A DNA stretch of 64,000 bases, from the NCBI RefSeq assembly GCF_001404985.1, contig NZ_JRLF01000008.1, forward strand, positions 62,001-126,000, written 5' to 3'. The translations under genes and the position numbers were made by a program. The notes under the pieces are model-generated. The model saw nothing but the letters and a program-made list of their open reading frames with translations. It was not told where the DNA came from and did not search any database. Numbering within the stretch: the first letter of the stretch is position 1; each line of letters opens with the position of its first letter. This stretch comes from Flavobacterium aquidurense (lineage in GTDB: Bacteria; Bacteroidota; Bacteroidia; Flavobacteriales; Flavobacteriaceae). Of the stretch, positions 10,310 through 20,200 are shown piece by piece.

Positions 10310-13300
10310 TTACTTTAAAAATTTTGAGAGTTTATTAAGGTTATTTCCAATTATTTTTTCTTTCGAAAGTCCGGCTTCAATTGTATTTTCTTCGATTTTG
10401 GCAAATGCCTGTACTGTATTATTGAAAGTTTTTACAGTTTGTTCTATTAAAATTTTCTTTTTGTTTTCAAATCGAAGCGATAAAAGATCGAACTCTGTAT
10501 TGCATTCGACTGCAAACAATTCTAAAGTAAATTTCAAGTAGTCTACTAAGTCCTGAATAATCTGCTGATCGAATTTATTTTGATTGTAATCGAATTTTAT
10601 TTTGAAATTTGACTCTGATGGTACGACTTCAAAATTGAAATCAAAATTAGTCTGGAGGTTTAAATCAATCTGACCTATTTTTCCCATATCTAAATTTTCG
10701 TCCAGGTTTAAATCGTGTACCACATAATTTTCAAAAATCATGATCGTATTGATCAGGTTTTTATTTAACGTGCTTTGCGTCTGCACTTCGGATATATTTA
10801 AAAAATGGTGTGCTGTACTGTCTATGTTATCGTTTTGAAGTCTTTTTAATAATTCTTTTGGTGTTTCCTTGCTTCCGTATCTAACACGTACCGGAATTGT
10901 ATTGCTAAATAACCCTACAATAGTTTCTACCCCATTTAATTCTGCCGGTCTGCCTGAAACAATAGCGCCAAATATGACATCGTTTGTATCGTTTATTCTG
11001 GATAACATATAGCCCCAAACGCCTTGAAAAAATGTGCTGTTAGTTATATCTGTTTCATTGCATATCGAATTTATTTTTTGCCATAAATCATTTTCAATAA
11101 AAAACTCTTTGGTAATCAACGCATAACCATCGCCATTTTTATTAAAAGGAAGCTGTGTTGCCTCATTAAATCCTTCTAAATAATTTCTCCAGTATTTCAA
11201 TGAAGCCCCTTTGTCCAGTTTTGACAGCCATTCGATGTATTTAGAATATCCTACTGGTCTTTGTAATGTTACTTTTGTATTGTGCTGTAATGCAGACAAC
11301 AGATTACTAAAGTCATTGATTAATATGCTGGTACACCAGCCGTCCAGTAATATGTGATGATAGTTCCAGATAAATTCATATTCACCATCTTTTACTTCTA
11401 TGACATTTAATCTTATTAGAGATGGTTCTTCAAAATCAAATAAGTTTGTTTTATTGGTTTGTTTTATTTGATTCAATTTCTCTTCAATAGCATTTTCATC
11501 GGCATTAAGTTGCTCAAATTTGAAATTTGCTGTCACTTTTTTATGCACTATCTGAAGCATTTCTTCCCCTAATTTATTGGTAAAGCTTGTTCTTAATACC
11601 GCGTGTCTGGCTATTAGCTGCTCAAATGCTGTTTTTACATTTTCACTGTTGAAATCTGCAAAATATAGTCTGTACGACACTTGATTGTAGTACAAAAGAT
11701 CTTTTTTATCTAATAACCAATGGTAATACATTCCTTGTTGTAAGGGAGATAATTCATAAATGTCTTCTACTGTATTGTAATGGCTTAAATCGGCAAGATC
11801 TGAGTATTGGATTTTTTTGTATGTCAGGTCAGATGGTGTTAGGTAATTTTGTTTTTTACCGGACAGTTCCCCGATAAGATTTTGAAGGTTTTGTTTGTAA
11901 GCGTTAGCTAATTTTTCTATAGTTTCTCTATTAAATGACTTGCCTGAATAGCGAATTGACATATGAAGTTCGCCCGAAATCATTATTCCTGAAACATCCA
12001 GCAAAATTTCGCCTTTACCATTTACCGAAGCCACGGATGCTCCTGCATTTTCTGATGAAAATTTAAACAAAGGCTCTTTATTTGCTTCAGTCTCATGACC
12101 AAAATCTCCTAAATAATTAAATTCAATACTTGGTTTTAATTTGTTTGAAAAGGGTTTATCCAGATAATTCAAAATCCCATAACCAATACCTTTGCCTGGT
12201 ATTTTACGCAATGATTCTTTAATCGATACTATTTCGTAGCCTTTTGATCCTGACAAATCAAGAATAACAGGATATACGCTGGTAAACCATCCTATTGTTC
12301 TGCCAATATCGATTCCTTCTATTATTTCTTCTCTTCCGTGACCTTCCATTCTCACGGCAGTTTTTTCAATTTCAAATACATCGCGAATTGCCATTGCAAG
12401 ACCTGTTAGCAGGATATCATTAATCTCTGTATTGTATATATGATGTACCTGTGTCTGTAATTTCTCTGTCAGGGGTGCATCTAATACCAAATTGATCAAC
12501 TCGTCGAGCTTGTATTTTTTTGGTTCTTCGTTATAATCTGTTGGCAATAATGGAATGATTTCGCTGGAAACATTCTCCCAGTAAACACGCTCTTTTTTTA
12601 CTTTTTCACTCTTGGCGTACTCCAGTTGCGAAGCAGTCCAACGTTGAAAAGAATCTGTTTTTAATGGCAATTTTTTTTCGTTATTAGAGGAGATTGACTC
12701 GTATAAAGTCGACAAATCTTCTAAGAAAATGCGCCACGAAATACCATCAATAACCAAGTGGTGAATAATTAGAGCTAAACGGTCTCCGTCTTTAAGTCTA
12801 AAATGTCCAACATGAACCAATACGCCTGAACCAATATCAAAACCGGACTGTAATTCTTCTCCAATTCTATTTAAAGATGCTAATTCATCAGGATCTTCTG
12901 TCAGGTCATAAAAATTAATTTTATAATGCTTTCCGGAAGCATCATTATTGTATTGCAGCCATTGGTCATTTATAAAACTATACTGCATTCTTAAAGCATC
13001 ATGATGCAATATTAAGGTTGAGATACAGTGCTCTAAAATTTCCTGATTTACAGCAACCTTGCTTTTTAACAGCACAGATTGATTGTAATGGTTTTTATTG
13101 ATAATAGTTGAATTCTGAAAGAAATAATTTTGAATTGGGCTTAATGCTACATCTCCTTTTACCTCAGATTGATCTACGACAATGGTATTCGATTTTATTA
13201 ATCTGGCTAAATCTTCCAGTATTGGATTTCTTAAAATCTGATCTACTTTTAAACTATAACCCAGTTGTTTTAATCTCGAAACAATTTGGATAGATTTAAT

Positions 13301-16234
13301 CGAATCTCCTCCATAATTATAGAAATTGTCTTTCACGCTAATGCGATCGTGTTTTAACACATCCAGACAAACTGAAACTAATAGTTCTTCTTCTTTTGTT
13401 CTTGGAGAAACATATTCTTCTTTGATAAGATCTTTTTCTACAACTTCTGCCAGTATTTTTTTATCAATTTTTCCATTAGAAGTCAGTGGCATAGACGGCA
13501 ACTGAATATAATAACCGGGAACCATATATTCTGGCAAAATCTTGCTTAAACTATTTTTAAGGGCTTTTTTATCAATTTCATCACCTGAAACATAATAGGC
13601 AACAAGATATTTTTCGTTGTCGTTTTCCTTTACCGTTACTACAGACTGACTAATAGTACCATAGCTGGATATTAGCTGTTCTATTTCTCCCAATTCTATT
13701 CTGTGGCCTCTTATTTTGACCTGATCATCCAGCCTTCCAAAATATTCGATATTGCCATCTGGCAGCCAGCAGGCCAAATCTCCTGATTTATATAAAAGCT
13801 CTCCGTTTGCAAAAGGATTATTAATAAATTTTTCTGCTGTAAGATCTGGGCGATTGAGATAGCTTGATGCCAATCCTGAACCCGCTATATATACTTCTCC
13901 CTTAACTCCGATAGGACAGTAAGACTGATTTTTGTCTAATATGTAAATGGATGTGTTCGCAATTGGTTTTCCAATTAAAATAGTTTTATCGTCTTGTTTA
14001 ATTTCTTTAACAATACAGCCAACAGTTGATTCTGTAGGGCCATATTCATTATAAATACAGATATTTTTATTGATGTCTTTTAATATGTCTATCTGATACT
14101 TTAGCAATTGCTCTCCGCCACAAATAATTTTTTTTATGGATGAATTTTTAATGTCTAATTCTTTCAATAAAGAAACATGCGCAGGAGTCAACTTTACAGT
14201 ATCTATTTTTGGATTATTAAAGGTTTCCGTTAACAATTCAATGATGCTTTTGTCAAAATTACCCAACCATAGTTTCTTGCCTCTTGACAAGCTTGTAAAT
14301 ATGGCAGTAATCGTTAAATCAAAAGAAATTGATGTAATCAGTCCCCAATTTCCAACATCGGGATTCTCAAAATAAAATTCATTAGACCATTGAATGTAAT
14401 TTAATAAACTGGCATGACTAATAGCACAGCCCTTTGGCTTACCGGTAGATCCGGAAGTGTAGATACAATAGGCGAAATCGTGTGCATGGATATCAATCTC
14501 ATGATTTTTTCTCTCTACACTATAAATTTCTTCCTCTAAAGGATTAATTACCTGAACTGTATTTCCGTCATGGTTGTTTAGTGCATTCTCTTCACCAACT
14601 AAAACCCTGCAATTAGACTCAGTAATGATATGATGTATCCTGTCTTTTGGATATTTTCTATCAATAGGAATATAATAGGCTCCTGCTTTCATTATACCCA
14701 GAATAGCGATTATAAACCATTCTGTACCTTCACCTACAACACATACTGCGTCTCCCTTTTTAATGTTATATTTTTCAATCAGATAATTTTTAAACTGGTC
14801 TGATTTATTGCTCAACTCTAAATAGGTCAGTTCTTTTTCATTCGTAAACAACGCTATACTTGCAGGAAAAAAACAACTTTGCTCCTCAATTAATGCTATA
14901 ATTGAGTTATATTTCGGAAATTTTTTCGCAGTTGCATTGGCCTCTTTTATGATCTGTTTTTCAATTGCACCTAATTTATTTTTTTTATCCATAACCAGTA
15001 ACTCATTAAAACTGATCTGAAGCTGATCTGAAAGAACATCAATATCAGTCTGGGTCAAGTTTTTTTCGTTGTAATAAAATGCTACAGAGAAGGAGCTTCC
15101 GGAATCAATACACGAAATTTTTATGTCAAATAAGTCCTGAACAGAAAACAAGTCCGCAACTTTAAATTCATTTGAAAACTTTTCGTTGTCTGATTTTAAA
15201 TCGATATACTCGAAGCAATAATTAAAATAAAGGTCTTTTGATGAATCATCTGATTTTTCTCTTCCTATTGTAAAAAAATCAGACCATTCTTCTACGATAT
15301 TAACTTGAGATTCTATATAATATAGTGCCTCAATAATACCTAACTTATTCAGATTCTTAATATTTAACGGAATGTTTTTAGATACTAACCCAATGGTGTC
15401 ATCAAGTTCTTTATATTCTCTTTTAAAATTAGAGACACCAATTGTTACCTCATTTTCAGAAAATAAGTGCAAATAATTTATATAGTGAAAAAGAAATAGA
15501 GATTTGATATCACAATCATTATCAGCACAAAACTTCTTAATTTCAGCATAATTTTCTCCATCAATAAAACTAACTTGTCTCTTTTTAGGTGTAAACCCTT
15601 TTTGAGATTTAAAAAATGGCACTAAACTCTCCGTTAACTGATAGTTATAATTTTTCCAGAATACACTTGCTTCCCTTTCCGGCTGCGTGATCAGGTCATT
15701 TTGCCAGGCGCTAAAATTTATATAATCAATTTTTTCCTCGTCACTACCATGATTTTGTCCTGATACAATTGTGTCGAATATTTGTTTGCACAAATTGTGG
15801 CAGCTGTTAATATCACCCCATAAAGAATATACTCTTACAGCAATGTGTTTTACTTTTCCTGACTCTTTTACAAAACAAAATCTAATTGGATTATTTTTAG
15901 AAGGATCGTATGTATATCTTAAAGCATCATTGATTTCATTTGTGATAAAATCAGGATTCATTAATTCAATTTCATTCCAGTCTGTTGCAGCATTGGCAGA
16001 CTCGATCTGAAAAGGATTATGAAAATTCAAATTATGAATTAACTTGAATACTAAAATATTGTTACTATTTTTAACAATGGTAAATGCATTAAGAAAATCT
16101 TCAATAGACAAATCATTTTTAATGTCTAAGATTATTTGATTGTAAAAAACTTCCGGGCTGTTTTTAGCTACATACCACAAATTCTTCTGATTTTCTGATA
16201 ATTCATAACCTCCAATACTATCATTTATATTCAT
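10310..16234 (-). CDS. NRPS, C*-A-T-E-C (1974 aa)
   Basis: A single elongation module with an extra terminal condensation domain. Approximate residues: C* 1-415, where VYSLWGD at 135-141 stands in place of HHxxxDG; A with core YTSGSTGKPKG near 595; T with YGGDSI near 978 (the GGDS form typical of carrier domains that feed an epimerase); E with HHLVIDGISW near 1160; C with HHILLDGW near 1630. The protein ends in a basic tail, NLNKLSKFLK. The A code reads DLTKIGEVGK, Asn-like, so a D-Asn unit is inferred. The closing C domain should pass the chain to the next protein, which itself begins with a C*, so C and A of that module sit on different polypeptides. It starts 53 bp after the hydroxylase gene. 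The domain calls are firm; Asn and C* as a hydroxylase-recruiting interface are inference. Confidence 0.95.
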   Translation of the reverse strand: MNINDSIGGYELSENQKNLWYVAKNSPEVFYNQIILDIKNDLSIEDFLNAFTIVKNSNNILVFKLIHNLNFHNPFQIESANAATDWNEIELMNPDFITNEINDALRYTYDPSKNNPIRFCFVKESGKVKHIAVRVYSLWGDINSCHNLCKQIFDTIVSGQNHGSDEEKIDYINFSAWQNDLITQPEREASVFWKNYNYQLTESLVPFFKSQKGFTPKKRQVSFIDGENYAEIKKFCADNDCDIKSLFLFHYINYLHLFSENEVTIGVSNFKREYKELDDTIGLVSKNIPLNIKNLNKLGIIEALYYIESQVNIVEEWSDFFTIGREKSDDSSKDLYFNYCFEYIDLKSDNEKFSNEFKVADLFSVQDLFDIKISCIDSGSSFSVAFYYNEKNLTQTDIDVLSDQLQISFNELLVMDKKNKLGAIEKQIIKEANATAKKFPKYNSIIALIEEQSCFFPASIALFTNEKELTYLELSNKSDQFKNYLIEKYNIKKGDAVCVVGEGTEWFIIAILGIMKAGAYYIPIDRKYPKDRIHHIITESNCRVLVGEENALNNHDGNTVQVINPLEEEIYSVERKNHEIDIHAHDFAYCIYTSGSTGKPKGCAISHASLLNYIQWSNEFYFENPDVGNWGLITSISFDLTITAIFTSLSRGKKLWLGNFDKSIIELLTETFNNPKIDTVKLTPAHVSLLKELDIKNSSIKKIICGGEQLLKYQIDILKDINKNICIYNEYGPTESTVGCIVKEIKQDDKTILIGKPIANTSIYILDKNQSYCPIGVKGEVYIAGSGLASSYLNRPDLTAEKFINNPFANGELLYKSGDLACWLPDGNIEYFGRLDDQVKIRGHRIELGEIEQLISSYGTISQSVVTVKENDNEKYLVAYYVSGDEIDKKALKNSLSKILPEYMVPGYYIQLPSMPLTSNGKIDKKILAEVVEKDLIKEEYVSPRTKEEELLVSVCLDVLKHDRISVKDNFYNYGGDSIKSIQIVSRLKQLGYSLKVDQILRNPILEDLARLIKSNTIVVDQSEVKGDVALSPIQNYFFQNSTIINKNHYNQSVLLKSKVAVNQEILEHCISTLILHHDALRMQYSFINDQWLQYNNDASGKHYKINFYDLTEDPDELASLNRIGEELQSGFDIGSGVLVHVGHFRLKDGDRLALIIHHLVIDGISWRIFLEDLSTLYESISSNNEKKLPLKTDSFQRWTASQLEYAKSEKVKKERVYWENVSSEIIPLLPTDYNEEPKKYKLDELINLVLDAPLTEKLQTQVHHIYNTEINDILLTGLAMAIRDVFEIEKTAVRMEGHGREEIIEGIDIGRTIGWFTSVYPVILDLSGSKGYEIVSIKESLRKIPGKGIGYGILNYLDKPFSNKLKPSIEFNYLGDFGHETEANKEPLFKFSSENAGASVASVNGKGEILLDVSGIMISGELHMSIRYSGKSFNRETIEKLANAYKQNLQNLIGELSGKKQNYLTPSDLTYKKIQYSDLADLSHYNTVEDIYELSPLQQGMYYHWLLDKKDLLYYNQVSYRLYFADFNSENVKTAFEQLIARHAVLRTSFTNKLGEEMLQIVHKKVTANFKFEQLNADENAIEEKLNQIKQTNKTNLFDFEEPSLIRLNVIEVKDGEYEFIWNYHHILLDGWCTSILINDFSNLLSALQHNTKVTLQRPVGYSKYIEWLSKLDKGASLKYWRNYLEGFNEATQLPFNKNGDGYALITKEFFIENDLWQKINSICNETDITNSTFFQGVWGYMLSRINDTNDVIFGAIVSGRPAELNGVETIVGLFSNTIPVRVRYGSKETPKELLKRLQNDNIDSTAHHFLNISEVQTQSTLNKNLINTIMIFENYVVHDLNLDENLDMGKIGQIDLNLQTNFDFNFEVVPSESNFKIKFDYNQNKFDQQIIQDLVDYLKFTLELFAVECNTEFDLLSLRFENKKKILIEQTVKTFNNTVQAFAKIEENTIEAGLSKEKIIGNNLNKLSKFLK

Positions 16235-16287
16235 AATTTTTATGCTTTTAAAATTTTACATCTTGCTATAATAGGGGTGCGTCACTC

Positions 16288-17277
16288 TTAAGAAATTGAA
16301 ACAATAATTTTTCGTTCTCCTTTGTATGGGTTTCTTCCATGTGAAAAAAGATAATTGTCTAAAAACAATACGTCTCCACTTTCCCATTGAAACTCTACTA
16401 TCGATTTTTGGTAAGCCGCTTTTAACTCTTCGATTTCATCTTTGGATATTTCTGAACCGTCCCCAAAAAAAGTATTATTAGGCAATTCGTCATCAGAATT
16501 AATTGATCTTAAAAAATCTTCATGTAGCATGTGTTTATTAAAAAATACGCCGTGGTTGAACCATACAAGTTCTTTTGTTACCGGATGTTCGCAAATGGCG
16601 TCTTTTTTCCATGTCAATATCAGTTCATTTTCATTTGCCCATGTAAAATCAATTCCGTTTGACAAACACTCTTCCTGAACCTGAATTTTATCTGAAGTCT
16701 GAAAAACTTCCTGCCATGACAATCCCAGTACACCGCTTAAATTTCTTCTGTACAGTACTCCTTTTTCTTTAAATTTATTTCTTAACGTTTCATTTATATA
16801 ACTCAAAACAAGCCTGTTGTCTGCAATAGGAGTCTCCCCTCTGTACTCTGAAGCGATTACACAACAAAAAACAATACGATGTGGCGGGTTAATAGCATAC
16901 GAATTTTCGCTGTGCATATTAATATTTTCATCTTCAGGGTAAGTAGTCGATACATATACATTATCTCCTAATTCGAATCTTGGAGAAGATCTGAACTTGT
17001 ATTCTAAAAGTTCCTTTGGAAACATTGCCATTAAATCTTGAAATTTTTCAACTGAATTGATTTTAAAATCCCTGAATAATATGGAACCATATTTTAAAAG
17101 TGAACTTTCAAAATATTCGTCATTTTCCAGAAACCAATTTTTTAAATTATATCCGGAATTAATCGGACTAATCACTAAAGGATATTTTTTATTTTCAAAA
17201 AATGAAGTTTTAACATCTTCATTTAAATTGATTTTTTTGATATCCTGACTTTTCAACTTGTTAATTCTATTGATCAT
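16288..17277 (-). CDS. TauD/SyrP-like Fe(II)/2-oxoglutarate dioxygenase
   Basis: A 329-residue enzyme of the TauD/clavaminate-synthase fold, the family that includes SyrP and AsnO, which hydroxylate the beta-carbon of Asp or Asn during peptide synthesis. The facial-triad residues are visible: H122 and E124 in MHSENSY, and H313 in LFSHGRNPYKG. R322 is placed to bind 2-oxoglutarate. The length fits the family. The gene lies 2 bp after the C-A-T-C synthetase and 53 bp before the C*-A-T-E-C synthetase, so it is part of the operon. Its position at the C/C* junction and the Asn-like A codes downstream suggest it makes beta-hydroxy-Asn on the carrier protein. Action on free Asn, as known for AsnO, or on the Asp module of 29887-36366, remains possible. 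The fold and co-factor call is confident; the substrate is inference. Confidence 0.88.
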   Translation of the reverse strand: MINRINKLKSQDIKKINLNEDVKTSFFENKKYPLVISPINSGYNLKNWFLENDEYFESSLLKYGSILFRDFKINSVEKFQDLMAMFPKELLEYKFRSSPRFELGDNVYVSTTYPEDENINMHSENSYAINPPHRIVFCCVIASEYRGETPIADNRLVLSYINETLRNKFKEKGVLYRRNLSGVLGLSWQEVFQTSDKIQVQEECLSNGIDFTWANENELILTWKKDAICEHPVTKELVWFNHGVFFNKHMLHEDFLRSINSDDELPNNTFFGDGSEISKDEIEELKAAYQKSIVEFQWESGDVLFLDNYLFSHGRNPYKGERKIIVSIS

Positions 17278-17279
17278 AA

Positions 17280-20200
17280 TTATTTTTTTAAAAGATTAGA
17301 AAGCTTATTTAAATTCCTTTTTTTAATATCCTGATTTGATTGTTTAAATTCTTTAATAGTGAGATTTGTGTTCTTAAATACTTGTGTCATTATTTTTTCG
17401 AAATCTTTGAAGAGTCTTTCTATTTCAAATTCTTCAAAAATATCTGTGTTGTATTCCAGGGTTAACTCCAGATTATCATATTCATTAAAAACAAAATTGA
17501 GATCGAATTGGGATGCCTTTCTTTTAAATTCGAAAGCTTCTATTTCAAATGCATCAAATCCTTCATAACCAAGATTTTTGTTTGCAACATTAAGGCTCAT
17601 CATTACATCAAATAAAGGTGCCCTGCTGTTATCTTTCGTGAGCTGTAATGCATCAATCAGATCGTTTAATGGGTAATTTTGATGTTCAAACGAAGTCAGT
17701 AAATTATTTTTTTGATTTTTAAGCAAATCATTAAAAGTGCTGTTAATCGCAATGGTTGTTCGGATAGGGAGAATATTTAAAAACAATCCCACTAAATTTT
17801 CTAAATCCGGATGGTCTCTTCCTGCTAATGGCGTCCCTATTATAAAGTCGTGCTGCTCAGAATAGGTGTACAATAAAACATTTATACCAGAGAGCAAAGT
17901 CATGAATAAGGTCACATCATTCGATTTTGAAAACTCTTTTAATTCAGTTGTAAATTCGTGTGAAAACTGAATTTCTTTTTTGCTGCCATTAAATGTTTTA
18001 ATTAAAGGTCTTTTCTTACTGCTTTCAATATTTAAAACAGGTAATTCTCCGCTAAATTTTTCTAACCAGAACTGCTTCGCATTTATGTACTCCTCTTCTT
18101 TGCTGTTTTTCCATAAAACAAAATCTTTATATTGAATTTTAAGATCCTCAATTTTATTTACGGTATTATTAGTCAGCATATTATAAAAGTGTAATATATC
18201 CTTAACTATAATTTCAAGTGATCTTCCATCTCCTATAATATGATGCATCGAAAAGAAAAGAACGTATTCATCAGCTGCAATTTTCAGTAAGGAATTCTTA
18301 ATTAATACTCCTGTTTGCAAGTCAAAAACTTCATTGCTTTTGGTGTTTACATAATCGAAAACTTTAGATTCAATATCGAATTCTTGTGTAAAATCAACTT
18401 TTTCGATTGTAGAGCAAACTGCATTTTTATCCTGAACAGATTGTTCTACAATCCCTTTTTCGTTTATATTAAATGAGGTACGCAGTATTTCATGTCGCTC
18501 CATTAATAAACCAAAAGATTCTTCCAGTTTATCGATAACTACGTTTCCTCTAATTTTTAAGGCAACGGGTATATTATATGCAACAGAACCTCCTTCAAAT
18601 TGACTCAATATCCACAATTGTTTTTGAGTAGAAGTCAGCGGATACGATACTGCCGCTGCAGCTTTTGGGATGGGTACATAACCCGATTCCTGCAATTTAC
18701 CGCACAATCCCTCAATGGTGGGATTGGAAAAGAAATCCCGGAAAGAAAGGCTTTTGCCCAGTTCCTTAAAAATATGGTTGATTACCTGCACCATGATAAG
18801 GCTGTGGCCGCCGAGTTCAAAAAAATTATCGGTAATCCCTACCTGGTCTACTTTTAAAACATCCTGCCAGATCCCTGCCAGTTTGATTTCATGATCGCTC
18901 ACAGGGGAAACATAAGCCCTGCGGATAATATCCGACTCTGAGATTCCAGGCAATGCCTTACGGTCTACTTTGCCATTTGGGGTCAGCGGCACTTTGTCAA
19001 GCGCCACATAAAAATTAGGGATCATATACTCCGGAAGCTCTTTTTGAAGAAACTGCCTCAAGTCTGATTTATCGATATTATCCTGGGAAACATAATACGC
19101 TACCAGTACTTTTTCCCCTTTTTGTTCCTGCGCTGCAACTACAACCTGGCTCAGCGATGGGGAGAAATGGATCAGTACAGATTCGATATCACCAAGCTCG
19201 ATGCGGTGACCGCGGATTTTTACCTGAAAATCGTTTCTGCCCAAAAACTCAATGCTGCCATCGGCAAGCCATCGGCCCAAATCACCTGTTTCATACATCA
19301 GGGTGTTTTCCTTGTATGGATTGTTTACAAATCTTTGGTTTGTTAATTCCGAATTCTTAAAATATCCTTTTGCCAGTCCGTCCCCACCAATATAAATAGC
19401 GCCCGGAAGGCCTACAGGAACCAATTGCAGGGTATGGTCCAGAATATAAATGGTCGTATTGTTGATTGGGGAACCTATATTGGATACTTTATCCTCTTTT
19501 TCTTCTCCTATTTTTTTAACCGTAGACCAAATCGTGGTTTCGGTAGGACCGTACATATTCCAGATTTCGGCACAAAGATTTTTTAGTTTTTTTATCAAAG
19601 CCATATTGAGCTGTTCCCCGCCGCACAATACTTTTAGTCCCGGAAGCCCTTTCCAGCCCGCTTCGATCAACAGCTGATAAAAACTTGGCGTGGCCTGCAG
19701 GACCGAAGGATTAATTTCATCGAGTTTTGCGATAATCAGTCCGGAATCCATTAACGTTTCATGGCTGGCAACATACAAGGTAGCACCAGAGATTAAAGGC
19801 AAAAAGAACTCCAGTATCGAAATATCAAACGAATAAGTGGTAACAGAAAATAAAGTATCCTGATTGGATATTCCGGGTTTCTGCTTCATGCTTAAAAGAA
19901 AATTAACCAGTGAGCGGTGCCCGATTTCTACACCTTTTGGATTACCTGTAGAACCCGAAGTGTAAATTACATAAGCAGTATCATCTGCCAATACCTCAGG
20001 TTTATGCGCCTGGTTTTGCGTATTGCACTGCGCTAAAAGCGTTTCAAGATTGATAATGCTTTGAACATTTTCTGTTTCCAGATCAAGATTGATGCTGGTC
20101 TGGTTGACCAGTAACTTTACTTCACTGTTAGCCAAAATATAATTCAATCGGTCTACCGGAAATTTAGGGTCCAAAGGAATATAGGACCTGCCTGATTTTA

